Shown here piece after piece: positions 32,974-41,404 of a DNA stretch of 64,000 bases. The DNA lies in the NCBI RefSeq assembly GCF_900156165.1, contig NZ_FTMY01000006.1, positions 281,309 through 345,308 of the forward strand, read 5' to 3'. The notes below the pieces were generated by a model, which saw only the letters and a program-made list of their open reading frames with translations, made no database searches and was not told where the DNA came from. The DNA comes from Pseudacidovorax sp. RU35E (lineage in GTDB: Bacteria; Pseudomonadota; Gammaproteobacteria; Burkholderiales; Burkholderiaceae_C). The translations under genes and the position numbers were made by a program. The stretch's first letter is position 1; every line of letters begins with the position of its first letter.

Positions 32974-32993
32974 GACGACGCAGACCAACGCCC

Positions 32994-34160
32994 TCAATCC
33001 CCCAGTCGATACCCCGCCGCCGCAATCGTCCGCTTGGCGATGTTGAGCTGGTGGATCTGGCTCGTCCCCTCGTACAGACGGAACAGCCGCACATCGCGGT
33101 AGAAGCGCTCGATCGGGTGGCCCTGGATGAAGCCCGTGCCGCCCAGCATCTGCACGCACCGGTCGGCCACGCGGCCGCACATCTCGGAGGCGAAGTACTT
33201 GCAGATCGACGCCTGCAGCGTCACGTCCTGCCCGGCATCACGCTCGCGCGCCGTCTGCAGGATCAGCGCCCGCGCTGCCTGGATCTCGGTCTGGCAGTCG
33301 GCGATCAACGCCTGCACCAGCTGGAAGGCCGCCACCGGCTGACCGAACTGACGGCGCTGCGCCGTCCAGGCGATGGCCTCGTCCAGCATGCGGATCGCGG
33401 GGCCCGTGCACAACGCCGCCAGATGGATGCGCTGCTTGTTCAGCACCTTCATCGCGGTCTTGAAACCCGTGCCCTCCGTCGCACCGATGAGATGGCTGGC
33501 CGGCACGCGGCAGTCCTGCAGGTGCACCTCCGACACCGGCGAGCCGGCCTGGCCCATCTTGCGGTAGGGTGCCGCCGTCGACAGCCCCGGCATGTCCCGC
33601 TCCACCAGGAAGGCGCTGATGCCGCGCGCGCTCGCGTCCTGCGGGTCGGTGCGCGCCATCACCGTGAACAGGCCGGCGATGGGCGCGTTGGTGATGAAGC
33701 ACTTGGTGCCATTCAACACATAGTGGTCGCCGTCGCGCACGGCCGTCGTCTTCAGCGCCGTGGCGTCGGAACCCGCCTCGGGCTCGGTCAGCGCAAAGGC
33801 GCCCGTCAACTGGCCGCTGGCGAGCAGCGGCAGGTAGCGGTCCTTCTGCGCGGGCGTGCCGTCCGCCACCAGCGCCTCGGAGCCGATGCCGGTGTTGGTG
33901 CCCACGCGCGCGCGGAAGGCCACCGAGGCCTGCGACAGTTCCATCGCCGCCAGCACCAGCTCTTCGGTGGTCATGCCCATGCCGCCCCAGGCCGCGGGGA
34001 TGGACCAGCCGAAGAAGCCCAGGCGCGCCATGTCCTCCACCAGGTCGGCCGGCACCTCGTCGCGGGCCTCGACCTCGGCCTCGCGCGGGATCAGGCGCTC
34101 GCGCACATAGCGGCGCAGGGATTGCAGCGTTTCGTCGAAGGCGGCGGTGTCGCGGATCAT
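32994..34160 (-). CDS. Acyl-CoA dehydrogenase
   Basis: 388 residues, a canonical short/medium-chain type: LGFFGWSIPAAWGGMGM, FALTEPEAGSDATALKTTA, LNGTKCFITNAPIAGLF, RRQFGQPVAAFQLVQALIADCQ, CVQMLGGTGFIQGHPIERFYRDVRLFRLYEGTSQIHQ. The Glu in LYEGTS is the usual catalytic base. It uses FAD and passes electrons to ETF. It is the last gene of a minus-strand set (Bug receptor 35431, CoA-transferase 34213, this gene), suggesting import, CoA activation and dehydrogenation of one carboxylic acid. Confidence 0.9.
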   Translation of the reverse strand: MIRDTAAFDETLQSLRRYVRERLIPREAEVEARDEVPADLVEDMARLGFFGWSIPAAWGGMGMTTEELVLAAMELSQASVAFRARVGTNTGIGSEALVADGTPAQKDRYLPLLASGQLTGAFALTEPEAGSDATALKTTAVRDGDHYVLNGTKCFITNAPIAGLFTVMARTDPQDASARGISAFLVERDMPGLSTAAPYRKMGQAGSPVSEVHLQDCRVPASHLIGATEGTGFKTAMKVLNKQRIHLAALCTGPAIRMLDEAIAWTAQRRQFGQPVAAFQLVQALIADCQTEIQAARALILQTARERDAGQDVTLQASICKYFASEMCGRVADRCVQMLGGTGFIQGHPIERFYRDVRLFRLYEGTSQIHQLNIAKRTIAAAGYRLGD

Positions 34161-34212
34161 GGTCGTGTCGGGGGCAGAAGAAAGTAGGGAAAGAAGAAGG
34201 GGCGCCAGCGCT

Positions 34213-35427
34213 TCACAGCGCACCGGCCGCGCGCAGCCCGCGCAGGTCCTCGGCCGTGAGGCCCAGCGCGCCGAAGACCTCGGCGTTGTGCTCGCCCACC
34301 GCCGGGCCGGTTCGCGGGGGCTGCGGCGCATGGCCGCCGAAGCGCGGCACCACGGCCGGTGCGGGCACCGAGCCCAGGTCCGCGTCGGGCAGCCGCACGA
34401 TGGCGCCGCGCGCGGCGAAGTGCGGGTCGGCCAGCACGTCGTCGATGTCGTAGACCTTGCAAAAGGGCACCGCGTGCGCATCCAGCGCGGCCCGCAGCTC
34501 GTCATGGCTGTGCGCGGCGCACCAGGCGGCCACGCGGCCGTCCAGCGCATCCAGGTGGCGCACCCGCAGCGGGTTGGTGGCGAAGCGCGGATCGGCCGCC
34601 ATGTCGGGCGCCTGCATGGCCGCGCACAGACGCCGGAAGATGGCGTCGGACGAGCCCACCAGCGTGATCCAGTCGCCGTCCTTCGTGCGGTAGATGTTGG
34701 ACGGCGCGGTGTAGGTGGCGCGGGCGCCGCTGCGCTGGCGCGCCTGGCCGCTGCGCTCGCGCTCCACGGCCAGCGGCTCCAGCACGCGCAGCAGGGCTTC
34801 GGTGGCCGACAGGTCGATCTCGCGGCCGGGCGCATCGGGGCAGCGTGCCCGCTCGGCCGCCGCGGCCGCGATGGCGAAGGCGCCGAAGAGGCCGGCCATC
34901 GAATCGCCCAGCGGAAAGTTGACATGCTGCGGCGGGCCGTCCGCCTCGCCGGTCAGGTGGGCCAACCCACCCATGGCCTCGAAGATGCGCGCGAAGCCGG
35001 GCCGGCCGGCATAGGGCCCCGTCTGGCCGAAGCCGGTGAGCCGCAGCACGATGAGCCGCGGGTTGGCCCGGTGCAGCGTCGCCAGGTCCAGGCCCCAGCG
35101 GTCCAGCGTGCCGGGACGGAAGTTCTCGACCAGCACGTCCATGCCGGCCACCAGGCGCAGGAACAGCGCGCGACCGGAATCGGTGCGCACGTCCAGCGTG
35201 ATGCCGCGCTTGCCGCGGTTGAGCACCTTCCAGTACAGGGCGTGGCCCGGCTCGACTGGCGCGAGCGAGCGCAGGGCGTCGCTGCCGTCGGGCAGCTCCA
35301 GCTTGGTCACCTCGGCGCCCAAGTCGGCGCAGAGCGTGGCGGCGAAGGGCGCAGCCACCACCGTGGCCATGTCCAGGATGCGCAGACCGTGCAGCGGGCC
35401 CTGCTTCGGATCGAAGGTGTCGGCCAT
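34213..35427 (-). CDS. CaiB/BaiF-type (class III) CoA-transferase
   Basis: 404 residues: LHGLRILDMATVVAAPFAATLCADLGAEVTKLELPDGSDALRSL at the start, the RGKRGITLDVRTDSGRALFLRL helix, and the catalytic Asp in VNFPLGDSMAGLFGAFAIA. It lies between a Bug receptor (4 bases upstream) and an acyl-CoA dehydrogenase (52 bases downstream). It would form the CoA thioester that the dehydrogenase oxidises. It shares the general fold with the transferase at 30969 but is clearly a different subgroup. Confidence 0.88.
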   Translation of the reverse strand: MADTFDPKQGPLHGLRILDMATVVAAPFAATLCADLGAEVTKLELPDGSDALRSLAPVEPGHALYWKVLNRGKRGITLDVRTDSGRALFLRLVAGMDVLVENFRPGTLDRWGLDLATLHRANPRLIVLRLTGFGQTGPYAGRPGFARIFEAMGGLAHLTGEADGPPQHVNFPLGDSMAGLFGAFAIAAAAAERARCPDAPGREIDLSATEALLRVLEPLAVERERSGQARQRSGARATYTAPSNIYRTKDGDWITLVGSSDAIFRRLCAAMQAPDMAADPRFATNPLRVRHLDALDGRVAAWCAAHSHDELRAALDAHAVPFCKVYDIDDVLADPHFAARGAIVRLPDADLGSVPAPAVVPRFGGHAPQPPRTGPAVGEHNAEVFGALGLTAEDLRGLRAAGAL

Positions 35428-35430
35428 GCC

Positions 35431-36405
35431 TCAATCCACCCGTGCGCCGGTGGACTTGACCAGCGCCGCCCAGCTGCGGCTGTCCTTGGCGATGAGCGCG
35501 CCGAAGTCCTCGGGACTGCCGCCGCCGGGCTCGGCACCCAGGTCCACCAGACGCTTGCGGATCTCCGGCTTGGCCACCGCCGCCACGGCCACCTCGTTGA
35601 GCTTCGCGACGATGGGCTTGGGCGTGCCGGCCGGCGCCATCAGGCCCTTCCACGCCGTGACGTTGAAACCCGGAAGGCCGGATTCGGCCACGGTGGGAAT
35701 GTCCGGCGCGCCGCTCGCGCGCGAGGGGCTGGCCACGCCCAGGGCCCGCAGGCGTCCTGCCTGCACCTGGGGCAGCAGCGCCGGCATGTTGTCGATCATC
35801 ACGGTGATCTGGCCCGAGATCAGGTCGTTCATGGCCGGGGCGCTGCCCTTGTAGGGCACATGGACCATCTGCGTGCCCGCCATCTGGTTGAACAGCTCGC
35901 CTCCCAGGTGCGCCGGCGTGCCGTTGCCCGGCGAGCCGAAGGACACCTTGCCCGGGTTGGCCTTGGCATAGGCGATGAACTCGCGCACATCGCGCGCCGG
36001 CACCGAGGGCGTGACGGCCATTAGCTGATGGTCGCGCGCCAGCAGGGCCACCGGCGCCAGGTCGGTGGCCGGGTTGTAGGGCATGCGGCCATACAGGCTG
36101 GGGTTGATGGCGATGGGGCCGGCCGCCGCCAGCAGCAGCGTGTAGCCGTCAGCGGGTGCCTTGGCCACCATGTCGCCGGCGATGTTGCCGCCGGCGCCGG
36201 GGCGGTTGTCCACCACCACCGGCTGGCCGAGGCCGGCGCGCAGTTCCTCCGCGATGAGGCGGCCCACCACGTCGGCCGAGCCGCCGGGCGCAAAGGGCAC
36301 GACCAGCCGGATCGGCTTGGTGGGATAGGCGGCCTGCGCCGCGGCGAGGGGCGCAGCCAGCGCCAGGCCGGCCGCCAGCGTGGCGGCCATCAGTTGCTTG
36401 AGCAT
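35431..36405 (-). CDS. Bug-family periplasmic receptor
   Basis: 324 residues. Signal peptide (MLKQLMAATLAAGLALAAPLAAAQA) and a canonical Bug fold: YPTKPIRLVVPFAPGGSADVVGRLIAEEL, GQPVVVDNRPGAGGNIAGD, ADGYTLLLAA, YGRMPYNPATDLAPVALLA, VPYKGSAPAMNDLISGQITVMIDNM. It is the first gene of the minus-strand trio and is divergent from the double-IclR regulator. That regulator probably controls it. Confidence 0.9.
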   Translation of the reverse strand: MLKQLMAATLAAGLALAAPLAAAQAAYPTKPIRLVVPFAPGGSADVVGRLIAEELRAGLGQPVVVDNRPGAGGNIAGDMVAKAPADGYTLLLAAAGPIAINPSLYGRMPYNPATDLAPVALLARDHQLMAVTPSVPARDVREFIAYAKANPGKVSFGSPGNGTPAHLGGELFNQMAGTQMVHVPYKGSAPAMNDLISGQITVMIDNMPALLPQVQAGRLRALGVASPSRASGAPDIPTVAESGLPGFNVTAWKGLMAPAGTPKPIVAKLNEVAVAAVAKPEIRKRLVDLGAEPGGGSPEDFGALIAKDSRSWAALVKSTGARVD

Positions 36406-36486
36406 GTCGTTGTCTCCGTGGTTGTCGGCACCTGCGGGTGCGGCAGGTCCCGAAGACTAGAGAGGCTCCGGTCCAGCGCCAAACGC

Positions 36487-36509
36487 TGTTTCGCTATATT
36501 GGACAAACA
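36487..36509. promoter_or_regulatory. Inverted repeat in the Bug receptor/IclR intergenic region (operator candidate)
   Basis: TGTTT (36487-36491) and AAACA (36505-36509) are inverted around 13 bases. A -10-like TATATT (36495-36500) lies inside, 41 bases before the IclR-type start. IclR regulators usually bind short palindromes over their own promoter, so autoregulation is plausible. Confidence 0.4.
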
Positions 36510-36540
36510 CCGCCCCGCATCCAGGCCGCTCTTTCCTCCA

Positions 36541-38160
36541 ATGCCGATCACCGACCCCCGCTTCGCCACCACGCTGGCAAACGGCCTGGACGTGCTGGAG
36601 GCCTTCGCTGGCGCGCCCGCCGTGCTGGGCAATGCGGCCCTCGCCGGGCGAACCGGCCTCGCCCGCGCCACCATCACCCGGCTCACCACCACCCTGGCCA
36701 GCCGCGGGCTCGTCGTGCCGGCCGGCGAAGGCCGTGGCCACCGGTTGGGCAGTGGCGCGCTGACGCTGGGCTATCCGCTGCTGGCGCAACTGGGCCTGCG
36801 GCGCATCGCCCGGCTGCCCATGAAGCAGCTGGCCGATGCGCTGGGGGCCTCGGTGTCGCTGGGCGTGCGCGACCGGCACCGCATGGTCTACGTGGAGACC
36901 TGGCGCAACAACGATCCCCTCACCTTCCAGCCCGACCTGGGGGCGCCCCTGCCCCTGCTGGACACGGCCATCGGCCGCGCGTGGCTGGCCACGGCGACGC
37001 CCGCAGAACGCGAAGCCGCCCGCGCGGCACTTGCGGCGGCAGACACCGCACAGGCCCTGCGATTCGACGACGTGCTGCGCGAAGCCCAGCGGCAGTGGGC
37101 CGCGCAGGGCTTCTGCCATTCCGAAGGCGACTGGCTGGCCGATGTGCATGCCGTGGCCGTGCCGCTGCGCATCGCGCAACAGGGCGAGCCCCTGCTGCTC
37201 AACGCCGGTCTGCCCGCGCGACGGCTGGCACCGCGCCAGCTGCAGCGCGAGATCGGCCCGCGGCTCGCGCAACTGGCGCGCACCATCGAGGCCGACTGGC
37301 AGCGCGCCCTGCTGCGCGAGGGCGCAGGCCAGCCACCGGCCGTGCCGCCTGCGCCCGCCTGGCTGGTGGGCCACGGACCGGCTGCCGCGCAGGACGATCC
37401 GCGCGATGGCAGCTTCGCCCGCACGCTGGCCCATGGCATCGATCTGCTGCGCAGCTTTGCGCCCGGCGAGCCGGCGCTGGGCATCCGGACGCTGGCGCGG
37501 CGGCTGGGGCTCGCGCCCAACACCGTGCAGCGGCTGGTTCACACACTCGTGGCGCGGGGCTATCTGCGGCGCGACGAGGCCTCCGCTGGCTACCGCCTGG
37601 CCCCCGCCGTGCTGGCCGCCGCCTATCCCATGCTGTCGGGCCTGCCACTGCGACGGCGCGCACGGCCGGCCATGCTGGCACTGGCCGCGCGCACGGGCGG
37701 TGCCGTCTCGCTGGGCCTGCCGCACGAGACCAGCATGGTCTATGTCGAGACCGCCTGGCAGACCGACGCACGCCTGCTGCCGCCCGACACCGGCGCCCCC
37801 ATGCCCATGCTGCACACCGCCATGGGCCGGGCCTGGCTGGCCAGCGTGGACCGCCCGGAGCGCGAGGCCCTGCTGCACCGTCTGCGCCTGGCCCAGCCCG
37901 AGGCCTTCGCGCGGCTGTGGCCCGCCGCCAGTGCCGCCATGGCCGACTGCCGGCGCCAGGGCTGGTGCAGCTCCGCCGACTTCCGGCCCGAGATCGTGGC
38001 GGTGGCCGTGCCCTTCGGCCGGCCCGTGGAGGGCCTGCGCTACGTGGTGAACTGCGGCGTGCTGCGCGCGCAGGCCGACGACCCGCGCCGGCTGGTGCAG
38101 ATCGGCGGCTGGCTGCGGGAGACGGTGGCCACGCTGGAACGCGCCGAGGCCGCCGACTGA
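36541..38160 (+). CDS. Double IclR-type transcriptional regulator (two IclR modules in one chain)
   Basis: 539 residues, twice the usual ~260. Module 1 (residues 1-260): HTH LANGLDVLEAFAGAPAVLGNAALAGRTGLARATITRLTTTL, then an IclR effector domain (VSLGVRDRHRMVYVETWRNND, WLADVHAVAVPL). Module 2 (residues ~285-539): HTH LAHGIDLLRSFAPGEPALGIRTLARRLGLAPNTVQRLVHTLVARGYL and effector domain (VSLGLPHETSMVYVETAWQTD, FRPEIVAVAVPF). Both modules keep HTH and effector parts in the same order, so this looks like an internal gene duplication. The chain could act as a built-in dimer. It is divergent from the Bug/CoA-transferase/dehydrogenase set, its likely target. Confidence 0.9.
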   Translation: MPITDPRFATTLANGLDVLEAFAGAPAVLGNAALAGRTGLARATITRLTTTLASRGLVVPAGEGRGHRLGSGALTLGYPLLAQLGLRRIARLPMKQLADALGASVSLGVRDRHRMVYVETWRNNDPLTFQPDLGAPLPLLDTAIGRAWLATATPAEREAARAALAAADTAQALRFDDVLREAQRQWAAQGFCHSEGDWLADVHAVAVPLRIAQQGEPLLLNAGLPARRLAPRQLQREIGPRLAQLARTIEADWQRALLREGAGQPPAVPPAPAWLVGHGPAAAQDDPRDGSFARTLAHGIDLLRSFAPGEPALGIRTLARRLGLAPNTVQRLVHTLVARGYLRRDEASAGYRLAPAVLAAAYPMLSGLPLRRRARPAMLALAARTGGAVSLGLPHETSMVYVETAWQTDARLLPPDTGAPMPMLHTAMGRAWLASVDRPEREALLHRLRLAQPEAFARLWPAASAAMADCRRQGWCSSADFRPEIVAVAVPFGRPVEGLRYVVNCGVLRAQADDPRRLVQIGGWLRETVATLERAEAAD

Positions 38161-38189
38161 CGCGGATGGCGGCGCGCGCCTTCAGGCGC

Positions 38190-38618
38190 TCAGCCCCACT
38201 GCAGCCCCACGGCCTCCACGCCCGCGATGCAGATCAGCTCGTCCTCGTCACCGGTGCCGCCGCTCGCGCCCACGGCGCCGATGACCGCGCCGGACGCGTC
38301 CTTGATAACCACGGCGCCGGTCTGCGGCAGGAAGCGGCCCTGCGCCGTCGCCGACAGCGAGACGAAGAAGTTGGGGTTGTCGCGGGCCCGCTCCGCCAGC
38401 GCGCGGCTGGCCACGCCCATGCCCACCGCGCCCCAGGCCTTGGCCCGCGCGACATCGAAGCGGAACATGCTGGCGCCGTCCTCGCTGGCGAAGGCCTTGA
38501 GATGGCCGGCGCCGTCGAGCACGGCCACGGCCATGGGCTTGAAGCCGCGTTCGCGCGAACGCGCAAGGGCAGCGGCCAGCAGGCGCTGCGCCTGGTCGAG
38601 GGTGAGGGAAGCGGTCAT
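38190..38618 (-). CDS. GlcG/HbpS-family protein
   Basis: 142 residues, a complete GlcG/HbpS domain: LTLDQAQRLLAAALARSRERGFKPMAVAVLDGAGHLKAFASEDGAS, FDVARAKAWGAVGMG, TGAVVIKDASGAVIGAVGASGGTGDEDELICIAGVEAVGL. The family includes heme-binding HbpS and the glycolate-locus protein GlcG, and often accompanies small-acid catabolism genes. No signal peptide is seen. It follows the TPP enzyme gene by 31 bases on the same strand. Confidence 0.85.
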   Translation of the reverse strand: MTASLTLDQAQRLLAAALARSRERGFKPMAVAVLDGAGHLKAFASEDGASMFRFDVARAKAWGAVGMGVASRALAERARDNPNFFVSLSATAQGRFLPQTGAVVIKDASGAVIGAVGASGGTGDEDELICIAGVEAVGLQWG

Positions 38619-38649
38619 GGCGTGTCCAGGAAAGTGAAGAGGAAGGCGA

Positions 38650-40395
38650 TCAGGCCGAGGGCGCCGCAGGCAGCCGCGTGAGCGCCTCGAAGCCGTACTG
38701 GTTCATGCTGCCGAACATCGGCCCCGCCGGATGCGGCAGGAAGTCGGTGCGGCAGTCCAGCACCGCCGGCAGGCCGCTGGCCCAGGCGCGCTCCATGGCC
38801 GGGCGCACGTCCTGCGGCGCAAGCACGCGCTCGCCATGGCAGCCGAAGCCGCGCGCGATGGCGGCGTAGTCGGTTTCGGCCAGGTCGGTGCCCAGCTCGA
38901 AGTCCAGCGCCTTGCGCTGGCCGGCGCGGATGATGCCCCAGGCCTCGTTGTTGTGGATAACCACCAGCACGGGAAGCCGCTGCCGCCGCGCCGTGTCCAG
39001 CTCGTTGAGGGTGAAGCCGAAGGAGCCGTCGCCGGTGATCAGCACCACCGGCCGGCCCGGATGCACCGCCTGCAGCGCCAGCGCATAGGGCAGGCCGAAG
39101 CCCAGGTGGCTCATGCCCGGCTCATGGAAGCGGGTGCGCGGGACCATCGCCGGCGTCAGGTCGTTGGACCAGAAGCTGGTGTGGCCGCCATCGAACACGG
39201 CCAGCGCATCGGCCGGCAGGGCCGCGCCCACTTCGCGTGCCAGCGCTGCGGGATGCATGGCAGCGCCCTCCCCGCGCGGCGCATCGGCCGCTGCGTGCAA
39301 GGCGGCCTCGTAGCGCTGGCGACCTTCCTTCATGCGCGGCAGCCAGCCGGCCTCCACCGCCAGCTCGCCGTCCTGCAGTGCGGCGCAGAGATCGTCGAGC
39401 GCGGCACGGGCATCGGCCTGCATCGCCACCTCGTGCAACGCGGGATGGCCCAGCGCCGCAGGGTCGAGGTTGATGGCGATGGTGCGGTGACTGCGGCGGG
39501 CGAGCGGGCCTTGCGCGTCCCACATCCAAGACGACCAGCGGCAGCCCACGGCGACGATCACGTCCGCCTCGGCAAAGGCCGCCTGCACCGGCGCACCGGC
39601 GATCAGCCCGCCATGGCCGATGAAATGCGGGCTCCCCGAGGGCACCGTGCCCAGTCCCATCTGCGTGGGCACCACCGGGCAGCCCAGGCGCGCGGCCAGG
39701 GCCTGCACCTGCGCCGCTGCTTCGCTGGCCACCGCGCCGCCGCCGGCCACGATCAACGGGCGGCGCGCCGTACGCAGCAGCGCGGCGGCCTGCGCCAGCG
39801 CCTGGGCGTCCGGCCGCGGCCGGCCGATGGCGCGGTAGCGGTGCGGCGGCAGGTCGAACTCGTCGTCGGCGAAGGCGCAGCGCTGGGCCAGCACGTCCTG
39901 TGGAATGTCCAGGTGCACGGGGCCGGGCCGGCCGCCCAGCGCCTCGCGCAGCGCGCGGCGTACCAGCTCGGGCAGGCGCCGGGCGTCGTGGACCACGGCG
40001 TTCCACTTCGTGATGGCGCGGCTCACCGCCACCGCATCCAGATCCATGAACATGCCGCTGTGCGGATAGGCGGCGGCCCGGTGCTGGTTGGTGGTGATGG
40101 CCAGCAGCGGCAGCTGATTGGCGAAGGCCACGCCCAGGCCCGAGATCAGGTTGAGCCCACCCGGTCCCATCTCGCCGATGGCCACGGCCAGCCGGCCGGT
40201 GCTGGCGAAGGTGGCGGCGGCCATCATGGGTGCTGCGGCTTCATGCCGGGTGCCGATGAAGCGCAGCCCCGGCTGCCCTGCGATGGCATGCAGCAACGGC
40301 GCCAGCTTGCCGCCCACGATGCCGTAGACCTGGCCCACGCCCTCCACGGCCAGCAGCCGCACCAGCGCCTGCGCGCCCGTCAGTTCGATCGCCAT
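38650..40395 (-). CDS. Thiamine diphosphate-dependent enzyme (acetolactate synthase/oxalyl-CoA decarboxylase superfamily)
   Basis: 581 residues with the three domains of the superfamily: N-terminal PYR domain with the catalytic Glu in GTRHEAAAPMMAA, a central domain (RRPLIVAGGGAVASEAAAQVQALAARLGCPVV), and a C-terminal TPP domain with GDGSFGFTLNELDTARRQRLPVLVVIHNN. Family members decarboxylate 2-oxo acids or oxalyl-CoA, or ligate aldehydes. The sequence is not close enough to a named subgroup to choose. Two Bug receptors lie directly upstream and a GlcG protein downstream, which suggests a 2-oxo or hydroxy acid substrate. Confidence 0.85.
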   Translation of the reverse strand: MAIELTGAQALVRLLAVEGVGQVYGIVGGKLAPLLHAIAGQPGLRFIGTRHEAAAPMMAAATFASTGRLAVAIGEMGPGGLNLISGLGVAFANQLPLLAITTNQHRAAAYPHSGMFMDLDAVAVSRAITKWNAVVHDARRLPELVRRALREALGGRPGPVHLDIPQDVLAQRCAFADDEFDLPPHRYRAIGRPRPDAQALAQAAALLRTARRPLIVAGGGAVASEAAAQVQALAARLGCPVVPTQMGLGTVPSGSPHFIGHGGLIAGAPVQAAFAEADVIVAVGCRWSSWMWDAQGPLARRSHRTIAINLDPAALGHPALHEVAMQADARAALDDLCAALQDGELAVEAGWLPRMKEGRQRYEAALHAAADAPRGEGAAMHPAALAREVGAALPADALAVFDGGHTSFWSNDLTPAMVPRTRFHEPGMSHLGFGLPYALALQAVHPGRPVVLITGDGSFGFTLNELDTARRQRLPVLVVIHNNEAWGIIRAGQRKALDFELGTDLAETDYAAIARGFGCHGERVLAPQDVRPAMERAWASGLPAVLDCRTDFLPHPAGPMFGSMNQYGFEALTRLPAAPSA

Positions 40396-40400
40396 CGGCT

Positions 40401-41384
40401 TCAGTCCTCCGCGGTGAAGCCAGAGGCCTTGACGATGGGCGCCCACCGCGCCAGATCGCTGCGCACCAGCTGCGCGAATTCCTCGGGCGGCTGGTGGTAG
40501 GGCTGCAGGCCGTTCTTCGCCAGGCTGTCGATCAGGCCCGGATCGCGCAGGCCCTCACCCACCAGCGTGCTGAGCTGCTGCACGCGCTCGCGCGGTGCGC
40601 GCGCCGGCATGAACCAGCCCAGCCATTCCTGCACCACCACGTCGTTCATGCCCTGCTCCGCGAAGGTCGGCACGTCGGGCAGGAAGGGCGAACGCTGTGC
40701 ACTCGACACGGCCAGCCCGCGCAGCCGGCCGCTGCGGATATGGGGCATGACCTCGCCGAGCACGCTGACGCTCACCGGCACCTGGCCGCCCAGCACGTCG
40801 TTGAGCAGCGGCGCGCCGCCCTTGTAGGGCACGGCGGTGAGCTTGCGGCCGCTGTGCCGCTCCAGCAGCATGCCGACGAAGTGCAGGGCCGACCCGGCCG
40901 CCGGCACGCCATAGCTGGCCGCCTGCGGATTGGCCTGCACCCACTTGAGGTAGTCGGCCACCGTCCGCACCTCGCCCGGCACGCCCGGCCCGGCGGTGAG
41001 CACGAAGGCATAGTTGACCGTGCTGCACACCGGCGTGAAGTCGATGAGCGGGTCGTAGCTCAGCTTGCGGTAGGTGTTGGGGTACAGCGTCATCGGCGAA
41101 CTGGGGATCTGCAGGATGGCCATGCCGTCCGGCGCGGCCCGCCGCACATGGTCCACCGCGATGCGGCCACCGGCACCCACCTTGGCGTCGACCAGCACGT
41201 TCGCGGCATAGCGGCCGCGCAGCTTCTCGGCGAGCGGGCGGGCCACCTGGTCGCCCATGCCGCCGGCCGGAAAGCCCGAGATGATGAAGGCGCTGCGCTC
41301 GGCCGTCGCCTGGGCGAAGGCGGGCGCGAGCGCACCGGCCAGGGCGCCGGCCCCGGCCTGGCGGATGAAGTCGCGTCGTTGCAT
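40401..41384 (-). CDS. Bug-family periplasmic receptor (twin-arginine-like signal)
   Basis: 327 residues. The start MQRRDFIRQAGAGALAGALAPAFAQ resembles a Tat signal. The fold is Bug but more divergent than the neighbours: FIISGFPAGGMGDQVARPLAEKL, YAANVLVDAKVGAGGRIAVDHV, PDGMAILQIPSS, AVPYKGGAPLLNDVLGGQVPVSVSVLGEVMPHIRSGRLRGLAV. It lies 20 bases downstream of another Bug gene and 5 bases upstream of the TPP enzyme gene. Confidence 0.87.
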   Translation of the reverse strand: MQRRDFIRQAGAGALAGALAPAFAQATAERSAFIISGFPAGGMGDQVARPLAEKLRGRYAANVLVDAKVGAGGRIAVDHVRRAAPDGMAILQIPSSPMTLYPNTYRKLSYDPLIDFTPVCSTVNYAFVLTAGPGVPGEVRTVADYLKWVQANPQAASYGVPAAGSALHFVGMLLERHSGRKLTAVPYKGGAPLLNDVLGGQVPVSVSVLGEVMPHIRSGRLRGLAVSSAQRSPFLPDVPTFAEQGMNDVVVQEWLGWFMPARAPRERVQQLSTLVGEGLRDPGLIDSLAKNGLQPYHQPPEEFAQLVRSDLARWAPIVKASGFTAED

Positions 41385-41404
41385 GTCGCTTCTCGCCGTT
41401 CGGC

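Larger units (their letters stand above)
32178..32993. repeat. Gene-free repeat-rich region between convergent genes
   Basis: About 815 bases contain no credible gene. From left to right there is a 17-bp tandem duplication, one arm of a ~165-bp inverted repeat, an 8-bp tandem array, a CCTGG-rich run, a pair of inverted short dispersed repeats, the second ~165-bp arm, and a 7-bp tandem array. The short ORFs here (for example those reading ..ARACTGSAHAG..) occur in both arms and have no protein-like features. The region separates the convergent CoA-transferase (30969) and acyl-CoA dehydrogenase (32994). Confidence 0.8.

Noticed and set aside
32218..33094. Several short ORFs in the repeat region
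   Set aside because: They lie in the inverted-repeat arms, appear in both copies and in both directions, and have low-complexity translations. They are better seen as repeat DNA.
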